Of a stretch of 64,000 nt of DNA, positions 24,324 to 32,411 are shown one piece after another (position 1 is the first letter of the stretch; each line of letters opens with the position of its first letter). Origin of the DNA: Allohahella sp002354735 (GTDB lineage Bacteria > Pseudomonadota > Gammaproteobacteria > Pseudomonadales > Oleiphilaceae). The DNA lies in contig NZ_CP172312.1 of NCBI RefSeq assembly GCF_047946665.1, positions 3,906,001 through 3,970,000 of the forward strand, written 5' to 3'. The position numbers and the translations under genes were made by a program. A model generated the notes under the pieces. That model searched no databases and was not told the DNA's origin. It worked only from the letters and a program-made list of their open reading frames with translations.

Positions 24324-25238
24324 ATGTATGAACTGATGACAACAACGATTCGTGAGAGCGGACTCGAGGGGCTCTGGACCTGGCTAAGCACCTGGTTGGC
24401 GCTTGACGCCCGTCAGCTCATATTCATGGTCGCCACACCAGTCTTCATTGGTGTGACACTCTGGGAGTATCGACGCATCAGGCATGACAAGCGATTGATG
24501 GATGTCGGCGAAGCGTTCAGGAATTTTGGACTCGGCGCCGGCTATCAGGTCACCGAGCTGCTCTTCGCCGGCATCATAGCCTTTCCAGCCTATGCGCTTG
24601 TCTATCACTTTCGATTGCTGGATCTCGAGCTGAACTGGCTCACGGCTGTACTGGTGCTGATTGGCGTAGACCTCTGCTTTTACTGGATGCATCGCTGCAG
24701 TCATCGAATGCGCTGGTTCTGGGCTGCGCACGTCGTGCATCATTCATCTGAGCGTATGAATTTCTCGACGGCGATGCGGCAGAACGCCACCAATATCTTC
24801 AATGGTAATTGGATCTTCTATCTGCCGCTGGCACTCATCGGCTTCAATCCCGTCTGGATAGGCGTTGCGTACGCGCTGTCGCTGGTGTACCAGTTCTTCA
24901 TTCATACGACACTGGTCGGGCGGCTGCATCCGTGGCTGGAAATGGTATTCAACACGCCCAGCCACCACCGCGTGCATCACGGCAGAAATCCGCAGTATAT
25001 CGATCAGAATTACGGCGGTGTGCTCATCGTGTGGGATCGTCTATTTGGAACCTTTGTGCCGGAGGATAGCGCTAATCCACCGGAATATGGCATCACCCGA
25101 CAGGTCTACTCGAACAACCTGATACGACTTTGGACTCATGAATACGTCGACCTGTTCCGCGACATGCGCCGCCCAGGTAAGCTGATTTCCCGCCTGAAAC
25201 ATCTATGGATGCCGCCGGATTGGGAGCGGAGTGACTAG
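24324..25238 (+). CDS. Membrane fatty acid hydroxylase / sterol desaturase family protein
   Basis: These are di-iron membrane oxygenases that act on lipids. The eight-histidine pattern is present: HRCSH (HxxxH), HVVHH (HxxHH), an isolated His in FFIHTTLVG and HHRVHH. About four membrane segments are visible (for example LIFMVATPVFIGVTLW and LTAVLVLIGVDLCFYW). At 304 residues the length is normal. Members act on sterols, carotenoids or alkylglycerols, so the substrate cannot be named. The divergent AraC regulator and nearby acyl-CoA synthetase suggest lipid modification or degradation. The stop overlaps that of the DUF1653 gene at CTAG. Confidence 0.85.
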   Translation: MYELMTTTIRESGLEGLWTWLSTWLALDARQLIFMVATPVFIGVTLWEYRRIRHDKRLMDVGEAFRNFGLGAGYQVTELLFAGIIAFPAYALVYHFRLLDLELNWLTAVLVLIGVDLCFYWMHRCSHRMRWFWAAHVVHHSSERMNFSTAMRQNATNIFNGNWIFYLPLALIGFNPVWIGVAYALSLVYQFFIHTTLVGRLHPWLEMVFNTPSHHRVHHGRNPQYIDQNYGGVLIVWDRLFGTFVPEDSANPPEYGITRQVYSNNLIRLWTHEYVDLFRDMRRPGKLISRLKHLWMPPDWERSD

Positions 25239-25477
25239 GCGATATCTGCTTCAGTATCGAGCGGCCGTTCCCAGGCAAAGCGGGGTATCGTCTCGCCATC
25301 GATTTCGACTGTCTCGGTGAACATGCGCAGCGGTCGTACCCATAGACCCTGTTGACCATAGAGTGCTCTGTAGACCACCAGCTCTTCTTCGGTTTCACTA
25401 TGACGGGCTACACCCATCACTGCATAGATTTGCCCCTTATAATGGCGGTAGATTCCTGTCCTGAGAGATTTGCTCAT
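25235..25477 (-). CDS. DUF1653 family protein
   Basis: This small cytoplasmic protein of 80 residues matches DUF1653, of unknown function. The pattern GIYRHYKGQIYAVMGVARHS followed by ELVVYRALYGQQGLWVRPL and MFTETVEIDG covers nearly the whole family profile. The start is set at ATG 25477; a TTG nine codons upstream is possible but family members begin here. It converges with the hydroxylase-family gene over a shared CTAG. Confidence 0.85.
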   Translation of the reverse strand: MSKSLRTGIYRHYKGQIYAVMGVARHSETEEELVVYRALYGQQGLWVRPLRMFTETVEIDGETIPRFAWERPLDTEADIA

Positions 25478-25549
25478 GATTCTGGCCCTGATGGATCGAG
25501 GCAAGTACGAACCGTGACACGGTATCGTTCTCCATTTGTTGTCATTATG

Positions 25550-25565
25550 TAACCACGCTTGGTTA
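25550..25565. promoter_or_regulatory. Palindrome beside the pectate lyase promoter (possible operator)
   Basis: TAACCA-CGCT-TGGTTA is a perfect 6-bp inverted repeat with a 4-base centre. It ends four bases before the -35 box of the pectate lyase promoter, the position of a class-II-like activator or a repressor site. The binding protein is unknown. Confidence 0.45.
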
Positions 25566-25569
25566 ATTA

Positions 25570-25598
25570 TTGTTCAGATTGTAGCCGCGCTGTAAAAT
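25570..25598 (+). promoter_or_regulatory. Sigma-70-type promoter of the pectate lyase gene
   Basis: TTGTTC and TAAAAT are separated by exactly 17 bases. The expected transcript start near 25605 leaves a leader of about 20 bases before ATG 25626. AAAGGGG in the leader can serve as ribosome site. Confidence 0.6.
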
Positions 25599-25625
25599 GC
25601 GCGCCACATCACAAAGGGGCTTGGT

Positions 25626-27680
25626 ATGGTTGTACAGACTCTCGATCGTGTATCCCGCAAACATCGGTTTCCGCCGCTCATCGTTAAATTATGCATCCTC
25701 GTTCAGTGTACGTTCGTCGCTCAGTTGAGTCATGCAGCGCTACAGTCTGGACAGGTTTATGCAGTGGTCAACGCCGGCAGTGGTCTTGGCATCGACACTG
25801 CCGGGGCGAGTATGAACAATGGCGCCATTCTACAGCAATGGGGCACTGGGGCGGGTGCTCACCAACAGGTCATTGCTCGGGCTACAGGCAACGGATTATG
25901 GACCCTTGAGCTTCGTCATAGCGGCAAGCTGATCGACGTCAACGGCGCTGCGACATGGCCGGGCGCGCCTGTCATACAATGGGCCGCCAACGGACAGGCC
26001 AATCAGCAGTGGCAAATTACCGAAACTGTTACTGGACGCTATCGTGTTGCGTCTGCCAACAGCGGGCAGGTGCTGTCAGTTGCCCAGAACGCGACAAGAA
26101 GCGGTGCGGCACTGGTGCAGGATTATGATTTCGGCAACGATTTTCAGCGTTGGGATTTTCGTCTTCTCAAGGGCTATGTCAACCCGGCATCGAATACCGC
26201 AGCGTCAGGGCAGGTTTACCGTCTGGAAAACGTTGGCAGCGGCAAGAGTCTCGATGTCGCAGGTGCCTCGACTGCGAATCGGGCTAACGTTCAGCAGTGG
26301 GGCTACGGCGGCGGTATTCATCAGCAGTTCGTGCTTCGTCAAACCAGCTACGGTGACTGGAACATAGAGGCTCAGCACTCAGGCAGCATGCTCGATGTGG
26401 CCGGCAATTCGACTGACGATGGCGGCAATATCCATCAGCATTCAGCCAATGGCTATTCCAACCAGCGATGGCAGTTCAATCGGTTGAGCGACGGTACCTA
26501 TCAAATCCGATCTGTGCGCAGTGGTCACCTGCTCAGTCCGCAGTTTTTCCAGACTGGCAGTGGGACGAGTGTCGTGCAGGCGGCAGACGTGGGCAGTCCT
26601 TTCCAGAGATGGCGTCTGAGTACCATAGAGTTTGCAGCAGATAACGGCAGCGATGGTTTTGCAGCTCAGCCTGGTCGAGACGGTCTTCGCTCCACCACTG
26701 GCGGTGGTCAGTCGAATCCATGGCGGGTTTACAACTGCCAGGATCTCAAGCAGGCACTCACCAGCCCTTATCCTCAGGTTGTTCAGATTCCGGATAACGT
26801 GACCATCGACTGCCGGACCGCACCGCGGGACCAGGTAGCCTGCCCGATCGACTGTGGCTATTCTGATCCTGGCAAGACCTTTTATCGCGTTCCGGTTGGT
26901 TCGCAAACCTGCACGTCGCTGGGCAGTGTGAGCAACGCGACTGTGACGCGCTCACGAAATGAAACCGGTATTCACCTTGAGTCGAACAAGACGCTCATTG
27001 GTGGCCGTAATTCGAAAGTTAGAGGGGCAAGCTTCAACCTCAACGGCCGCAGCAATATCATCATTCGCAACCTTGAGATCTGGGATGTCAATCCAGGACT
27101 CATCGAAGCTGGCGATGGTATCGGCCTCGATAACAGCACCCATGTCTGGATCGATCACGTTCGTCTTGGTTTGATCAGCGATGGGTATATCGATGTCCGG
27201 AATAGCGAGAATGTCACGCTTTCCTGGAACCACCTGGACGGCCGCAACCCGGCAGTCTGTGGCTCTCAGCACCACTACACGGCCCTCGTATCAGAGTCGC
27301 AGGTGACCTTGCATCACAACTACTGGGATGAAGTGTCAGGAAGAAACCCGAAGCTGACAGGCAGTCGCACCCGGGCTCACCTGTTCAACAATTACTGGCG
27401 CAATGTGACTTACTTCAGTATCAGTGCCAGTGGCGGTGCGCAGGCACGGGTCGAAGGCAACTTCTTTGAGAATTCCAGTCGCCCGCACTGGAACGAAAAC
27501 TTCAGCGCTTTCATTGAAGCGCCTCAGAACAGCAACATCTATGTGCTGCGCTCTGCAGAAGAGAAGCAGAACAAGGATGCCTGGGGCTCGGTGTTCGCAG
27601 ACCTGAAGATGGATGCGTACAAGGTCGATGATGCTTCACGTATCCCGACTGCGGTATCTCAGGGCGCGGGACCACGCTGA
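25626..27680 (+). CDS. Secreted pectate lyase (PL1) with two ricin-type lectin domains
   Basis: The 684-residue protein should be exported and cleave polygalacturonate by beta-elimination. A signal peptide spans about 1-38 (VKLCILVQCTFVAQLSHAA). Two ricin B-type beta-trefoils follow (about 40-180 and 195-335); six QxW-like repeats are visible, such as NQQWQI, FQRWDF, NQRWQF and FQRWRL. The C-terminal catalytic domain (about 355-684) has the PL1 blocks GDGIGLDNSTHVWIDHVRL and HHNYWDEVSGRNPKL, with the catalytic Arg in GRNPKL. Pectate lyase joined to two lectin domains suggests attack on cell-wall or algal polymer. It has its own promoter and terminator and stands alone. Confidence 0.9.
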   Translation: MVVQTLDRVSRKHRFPPLIVKLCILVQCTFVAQLSHAALQSGQVYAVVNAGSGLGIDTAGASMNNGAILQQWGTGAGAHQQVIARATGNGLWTLELRHSGKLIDVNGAATWPGAPVIQWAANGQANQQWQITETVTGRYRVASANSGQVLSVAQNATRSGAALVQDYDFGNDFQRWDFRLLKGYVNPASNTAASGQVYRLENVGSGKSLDVAGASTANRANVQQWGYGGGIHQQFVLRQTSYGDWNIEAQHSGSMLDVAGNSTDDGGNIHQHSANGYSNQRWQFNRLSDGTYQIRSVRSGHLLSPQFFQTGSGTSVVQAADVGSPFQRWRLSTIEFAADNGSDGFAAQPGRDGLRSTTGGGQSNPWRVYNCQDLKQALTSPYPQVVQIPDNVTIDCRTAPRDQVACPIDCGYSDPGKTFYRVPVGSQTCTSLGSVSNATVTRSRNETGIHLESNKTLIGGRNSKVRGASFNLNGRSNIIIRNLEIWDVNPGLIEAGDGIGLDNSTHVWIDHVRLGLISDGYIDVRNSENVTLSWNHLDGRNPAVCGSQHHYTALVSESQVTLHHNYWDEVSGRNPKLTGSRTRAHLFNNYWRNVTYFSISASGGAQARVEGNFFENSSRPHWNENFSAFIEAPQNSNIYVLRSAEEKQNKDAWGSVFADLKMDAYKVDDASRIPTAVSQGAGPR

Positions 27681-27719
27681 TTCGTCGTCGTGCCGTCACG
27701 GTAACGACGTTGTAAATTC

Positions 27720-27752
27720 AAGGCGCTGTGGGTCACCCGCAGCGCCTTTCTT
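27720..27752 (+). terminator. Terminator of the pectate lyase gene
   Basis: A 9-bp stem (AAGGCGCTG / CAGCGCCTT) closes a hairpin 40 bases after the stop and is followed by TTCTT. The T run is interrupted, so termination is likely but not the strongest. Confidence 0.7.
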
Positions 27753-27903
27753 CGTTGTGGGGGCGGATTTTCTTTTCCTCGCAGGACGATAAATCTACAA
27801 TGACGCCTGGCTCGCCGGATTAAAAAGCGGCGAAACAGTTTTACAGCCAAGAGCTTGTCAAAGAGGCAGTTGTCGAAGAGGCCGTTTTTCCAGAGAGGGT
27901 GCC

Positions 27904-28362
27904 ATGAGCTTTACCGTCACGAGCGAGCTCCAGATCGGTGCAGAAGAACTCCTGGCGACGCTTAACATGGCGGGCGTGAACGAGGAGCTGGCGCCGTTCG
28001 TTCGAATGACTGCCCCGCCTGGCTGGGCCGATCGAGCCATCGAAACGTGGCCTGAGCGGACAGTCCTGTTTTCAAGCTGGATTTTACTGTTCGGTGCCAT
28101 TCCACTGGATAAACACACCTTTTTCTTTCGTTGGATTGACCCATCACGAGGTTTTAGCGAGAGCTCCACATCTTTCCTGCACGCCAGCTGGGAACATCAG
28201 CGGGAAATCGACGGCAGTGAATTTGCCTGCAGAGTCAGAGACACGGTCCAGTTCCGGAGCAGGATTCCCGGTCTGGGTGTTGTTCTCGAGCCGCTGTACA
28301 AGGCCATTTTCAGGCACCGTCATCGCCGTCTCAGGATACGCTTTGGCGCCAGCATTGATTGA
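27904..28362 (+). CDS. Hypothetical protein (possible SRPBCC fold)
   Basis: I do not recognise this 152-residue protein. It begins SFTVTSELQIGAEELLATLN and later has aromatic-rich strands (HTFFFRWIDPSRGFSES, SFLHASWEHQREIDG) ending in a basic tail. The alternation of strands with one long early helix and a last helix (GLGVVLEPLYKAIFRHRH) recalls the SRPBCC lipid-binding fold. There is no signal peptide or membrane segment. It lies in the same direction as the downstream glycosyltransferase, 92 bases apart. A link to either neighbour is only positional. Confidence 0.55.
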   Translation: MSFTVTSELQIGAEELLATLNMAGVNEELAPFVRMTAPPGWADRAIETWPERTVLFSSWILLFGAIPLDKHTFFFRWIDPSRGFSESSTSFLHASWEHQREIDGSEFACRVRDTVQFRSRIPGLGVVLEPLYKAIFRHRHRRLRIRFGASID

Positions 28363-28454
28363 CATCTGAAGTCCCCGTCGCCGTACACCGATCAGCATCA
28401 TATTCATCCGCGGCGTAGTTGACCGGAGCGCCTTGCAATGGACTGTAATCATCA

Positions 28455-30695
28455 ATGGTATTGAGCAGAAAGCAGCGTTGGCTTCGCTTTGCCTATGTGG
28501 CGAATATTGTGCTGGTGTGTGTGCTCGTGGCTCATCAGATCCGTCTGTATGTCGAGAAGCCGGAGTTTGAATCTGTTCATGCCACGCAGGTCCCGATGAT
28601 CAGGCAGCTGCTGGAGCGCAAGCCGGCTTATCGGTTCGCGGTGGTCGGCAACATCAATAACTCCGTGCATGTGTTTCGCGACAGGATCATTCCACGTATC
28701 AACCGCGATGATGTCGACTTTCTGATATCAGCCGGCAATGCCGTGGCCAGCGGGCAGGAGGAAAACTATAGGGCTATCTACAAAAGCCTTGAACAGCTTT
28801 CCAAGCCTTACCTCCTCACCTATGGTGCCAACGAGCACAGCGATTTTGGCAGTTTCCAGTTCTATGAGCATTTCGGGCCGCACTTCTTCTCATTCATCTC
28901 AGGCGACAGTCATTTCATCTTTCTTGACGGTACCGGTAAATCTTCGCTGACCTGGCAGCTCGACTGGCTTGAACGTGAGTTAAGCAATTCCAGTGCGGCC
29001 CATCGATTTCTGTTCATCGGCCTGCCGCTTCAGAAGGTGGTGGATCATGATCTGACGCCATTTGAATCCGATGCCTACCTCGAGCCGCGGGAATTCCGCA
29101 ATGGCTTGGTGCGTATAGCAGAAACTCATGAAGTCGACGCCGTGTTCTCGGCAAATCTTGCGCTCTATTCCAGACAGTCCATCAACGGGGTCGACTACGT
29201 CACGACGGGAGGGGCGGGGGGCTTGATTGTGGATTCAGTGGACAGCTTTCATCACTTCGTCGTTGTGGATGTCGATGATGCTGGCGTGAAAATCAGCCGC
29301 GTTCGCCTGGATGTCGACGAGATTGCCTGGCGACGAACACTGAAAAGCGCGTGGTCCACGATCTATGCCTTTTTCTACGTCAGCTATCTGCGCTTCCTGC
29401 TTATCGTCAGCGTTTTGCTTATCGTGGCAATACGCTTACATCGCCTGATTGCAGAAGAGCGAAATTACTATCCGAACTTTGAAATCGACCCCACGCCATA
29501 CCTGAATCGTTCGCTCAGGATAGGCATGTACTCAAACAACTATTTTCCCTTCGTTTCGGGTGTCTCGGTCTCGGTAGACAGATTACGGAATGGATTGACG
29601 GCGCTCGGAAACCAGATTCTGCTTTTCGTGCCGCGCTATACGGACAACGCAGCTCATGAGCAGGGGGTGATCAGGGTGCCGACCTTCATGGCCTTCGGCG
29701 AAAAGCGCGAATTCCGCCTCACGAATCCGCTATCACTGAAATTCTATCATGAGCTCAAACGATTCAGGCCGGACATCATCCATGTGCATCACCCGTTCTG
29801 GCTGGGTTCGCTGGGGCTGTTGCTCGGCTGGCGGCTCAAGGTGCCAGTCGTATACACATATCACACGCGTCTCGAGCATTACGCTCATTTCGTGCCCCTG
29901 CCAGGGATGTTATTCAGAAACCTGATATCGCATTATCTCATCAAGCGGTTTTCCAATCGCTGTCATGGGGTCATTGTGCCCACCTATTCGGCGGAGGAAT
30001 ACCTGCGCGTGTTGGGGGTGCGGACAACTACGCTGGTACAGCCCACCGGCATTGATGTCACCCGGTTTCGCACGGTCGATACAAACCGACTGTCGGTTCT
30101 GCACGAGAGATATCAGCTGGATGGGAAGACGGTGCTCGTGAGCGTGTCCAGAGTCAGCAAGGAGAAAAATATCGGCTTCATGCTTGGTGCCCTGGCAGTA
30201 TTGCGCCAATGGGGGGTTCATGACTTCCACCTGCTGCTGGTGGGGGACGGTCCTGGTGCAACGAGCGTGCGGGCAAGAATTGTTGAGCTCGACCTCGAGC
30301 GACACGTCACTCTGATTGGCGCCGTACCGCCAGACGACATCCCCCTGTATTACCATCTTGGGGATATCTTCGTATTCGCCTCGAAGTCGGAAACACAGGG
30401 GATGGTGATACTCGAGGCGATGGCTGCTGGTTTGCCGGTAGTATCGGTCAGGTCCAGCGGTATCGACGATGTGGTGCGGCAGGGTCATAATGGTTTCAAG
30501 ACGCCTGAAAATCGTCATGAATGGGCGCAGAGTCTCAAAGAGCTCATTGAAGACGAGGCACTCAGATTACAGCTCGGGAAGCAGGCTCAGGCCTTCGCGG
30601 CCGATTACGATATCAGCCACTTCGCTCGCTCGATTCACGGCTTCTATGCTGAGGTGCTGGCGGAATATCATGCCCACTCGCCTCGCAGGCACTAG
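28455..30695 (+). CDS. Membrane fusion: degenerate metallophosphoesterase domain and GT4 glycosyltransferase
   Basis: The 746-residue protein has an N-terminal membrane segment (about 12-30), a calcineurin-like phosphoesterase domain (about 55-285), a second membrane segment (about 303-327) and a GT4 glycosyltransferase (about 354-740). The GT has HVHHPFWLGSLGLLLGWRLK, TYHTRLEHYAHF, and the E-x7-E motif in SETQGMVILEA, as in diacylglycerol glucosyltransferases. In the phosphoesterase half, metal-binding motifs are replaced: VVGNINN where D-x-H is expected, AGN for GD, GANEH for GNHD, and SANLALYSR for GHxHxYxR. It therefore looks catalytically dead while its fold is kept (NGVDYVTTGGAGG). The topology would put it in the periplasm and the GT in the cytoplasm. 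Confidence 0.85.
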   Translation: MVLSRKQRWLRFAYVANIVLVCVLVAHQIRLYVEKPEFESVHATQVPMIRQLLERKPAYRFAVVGNINNSVHVFRDRIIPRINRDDVDFLISAGNAVASGQEENYRAIYKSLEQLSKPYLLTYGANEHSDFGSFQFYEHFGPHFFSFISGDSHFIFLDGTGKSSLTWQLDWLERELSNSSAAHRFLFIGLPLQKVVDHDLTPFESDAYLEPREFRNGLVRIAETHEVDAVFSANLALYSRQSINGVDYVTTGGAGGLIVDSVDSFHHFVVVDVDDAGVKISRVRLDVDEIAWRRTLKSAWSTIYAFFYVSYLRFLLIVSVLLIVAIRLHRLIAEERNYYPNFEIDPTPYLNRSLRIGMYSNNYFPFVSGVSVSVDRLRNGLTALGNQILLFVPRYTDNAAHEQGVIRVPTFMAFGEKREFRLTNPLSLKFYHELKRFRPDIIHVHHPFWLGSLGLLLGWRLKVPVVYTYHTRLEHYAHFVPLPGMLFRNLISHYLIKRFSNRCHGVIVPTYSAEEYLRVLGVRTTTLVQPTGIDVTRFRTVDTNRLSVLHERYQLDGKTVLVSVSRVSKEKNIGFMLGALAVLRQWGVHDFHLLLVGDGPGATSVRARIVELDLERHVTLIGAVPPDDIPLYYHLGDIFVFASKSETQGMVILEAMAAGLPVVSVRSSGIDDVVRQGHNGFKTPENRHEWAQSLKELIEDEALRLQLGKQAQAFAADYDISHFARSIHGFYAEVLAEYHAHSPRRH

Positions 30696-31407
30696 GCGTC
30701 GGTGGTCCCATAGGCGGTATTGCTGGCCCTTCGCGACGGATGAAGCGTCTGGTGAGTCGGGCCAGAACGAACAGCAATCCTATCGCAGTGGCCAGACCGG
30801 CCAGGGCCCAGAGCAGTTCTTCGGGTTGAGCGGCACTGAACAGCGCGCCCAACTGGCTGCCTAGCAGGATGACCACGGCCAGCCCCGGGACGATGCCCAG
30901 TGCGGAGCCGATCATGTAGTCGCGGAAGTTGAGATGGAAGGCGCCGGCCATCATATTGGTCAGTGTGAACGGCGCCAGAGGCAGCAGGTTGATGATTGTC
31001 ATTGTGCGGATGCCGCGTTCGGACAGATAAGCGGCCATGCCGGTGAGATAGCGTCCACCGTAGTGCAGCAAGGCAGTGCGGCCGAGCCAGTGGCCGGCCC
31101 AGTACGATACGACTGATGACGCAAGGGTGCCGATGGTGGCGTAAAGCAATCCCCAGGCGGGCCCGAATACCAGACCAGTCACCACGACGAGTAGACTGAG
31201 CGGAAACATGACCAGCAGTAGACCCGCATAGACCAGCGTGATCGCCAGAACCATCCAGGGCGCCGTACGCCACTGCGCGACATGAGTGACCAAAGCGCGT
31301 AGCGTCTCGATGTTGAGCAGGCCGCTCGACCCAAGCCAACGCCACATCAGTGCCAGCAGGATGAGGCTCAGTATGCCGATGGCCACTTTCATCAGTGAAC
31401 GTTGCAT
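30613..31407 (-). CDS. TVP38/TMEM64 family membrane protein
   Basis: This integral membrane protein of about 264 residues belongs to the TVP38/DedA-related (VTT) superfamily, linked to lipid scrambling and envelope integrity. About six hydrophobic segments are visible, with FGPAWGLLYATIGTLASSVV and the loop LPLAPFTLTNMMAGAFHL as the conserved re-entrant part. ATG 31407 is used; GTG 31428 is the longer option. The last 28 codons run 83 bases into the end of the oppositely oriented glycosyltransferase gene. That tail is Pro/Ser/Arg-rich and unconserved in look. Confidence 0.85.
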   Translation of the reverse strand: MQRSLMKVAIGILSLILLALMWRWLGSSGLLNIETLRALVTHVAQWRTAPWMVLAITLVYAGLLLVMFPLSLLVVVTGLVFGPAWGLLYATIGTLASSVVSYWAGHWLGRTALLHYGGRYLTGMAAYLSERGIRTMTIINLLPLAPFTLTNMMAGAFHLNFRDYMIGSALGIVPGLAVVILLGSQLGALFSAAQPEELLWALAGLATAIGLLFVLARLTRRFIRREGPAIPPMGPPTPSACEASGHDIPPAPQHRSRESSERSG

Positions 31408-31553
31408 AGGCAGAACATCCTTGGACACAATATGAAGCGCGGGAGCATACAGCAGCGGCTGCAGGCACCCAATGCGGCAGAAAGATGATTGTAAATGCGG
31501 ATGACTGACACCATTGATGTGCTGAAACCAGGCCAGATTGTCGAGGAATACGT

Positions 31554-32345
31554 TTGAAACTCAGGGTACTGTTCAGTGTTACAATGCTAAGTCTGCTGGC
31601 GGCTTGCCAGGACTCGCCAGCAGGCCGCAGTCAGCTCATATTGCTACCAGACTCGATGATGACCGACCTGGGGCACGAAGCGTTCGCAGAGATGAAGCGT
31701 CAGCAGATCATTGAAACCAATCCTGCTATCAATGCGTTTGTCCGCTGCGTGTCCGAACATGTCATCGAGGCAGCTGGTCGGGTTTATGCCGCCGAGTCCA
31801 TGCCAGCTTCCTGGGAAGTCGTCGTATTCGACAACCCCCAGCCGAATGCCTTCGCACTGCCAGGGGGAAAGATAGGCGTGCACACCGGCATGCTAAGACT
31901 CGTTGAGACGCCGGATCAGCTGGCTGCGGTCATCGGCCATGAGGTCGGTCACGTCCTGGCTGATCATGGTAACGAGCGAATGACCCAGCAGCTCGGCATC
32001 CAGTCGGTGCTGTATGTCGTCGGCCTGGTGAGCGAAGGGGAAGGGCAGCGTCTTCTCATGGAGGCCCTCGGCATCGGCTCGCAACTTGGTATTGCGCTGC
32101 CGTTCAGCAGGGCGCATGAACGCGAAGCAGATCTCATTGGCCTGAACATCATGGCCACGGCGGGCTTCGAACCGAAGCAAAGTGTAAGCCTGTGGCGTAA
32201 CATGGCTGCTGCGGGCGGTGGGCAGCCACTGGAGTTCCTGTCTACACATCCAGCGCATGAAACACGAATCGAGCGACTGGAGGCCCAGATGCAGGCGGCA
32301 TTAACGCTGTATCAGGCGGCATCACCTGCTACCTGCGCCAGGTGA
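31554..32345 (+). CDS. M48-family zinc metalloprotease lipoprotein
   Basis: The zinc site HExxH is in IGHEVGHVLADHGNERM, with the third ligand Glu in AHEREADLIGLNIM. The N-terminal leader ends in the lipobox LAAC, so this is a periplasm-facing lipoprotein like LoiP and YcaL of E. coli, which take part in outer-membrane protein quality control. The start is TTG 31554 with GAGGA about seven bases upstream. Length 263 fits. It may be co-transcribed with the hydrolase gene 66 bases downstream. Confidence 0.9.
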   Translation: MKLRVLFSVTMLSLLAACQDSPAGRSQLILLPDSMMTDLGHEAFAEMKRQQIIETNPAINAFVRCVSEHVIEAAGRVYAAESMPASWEVVVFDNPQPNAFALPGGKIGVHTGMLRLVETPDQLAAVIGHEVGHVLADHGNERMTQQLGIQSVLYVVGLVSEGEGQRLLMEALGIGSQLGIALPFSRAHEREADLIGLNIMATAGFEPKQSVSLWRNMAAAGGGQPLEFLSTHPAHETRIERLEAQMQAALTLYQAASPATCAR

Positions 32346-32411
32346 CGTCGGCCTGCGGAGTAGCGCCGGCAGCCGTGGTTGCTTTCGAGTCTGATGTACG
32401 AGGAGAAATGG

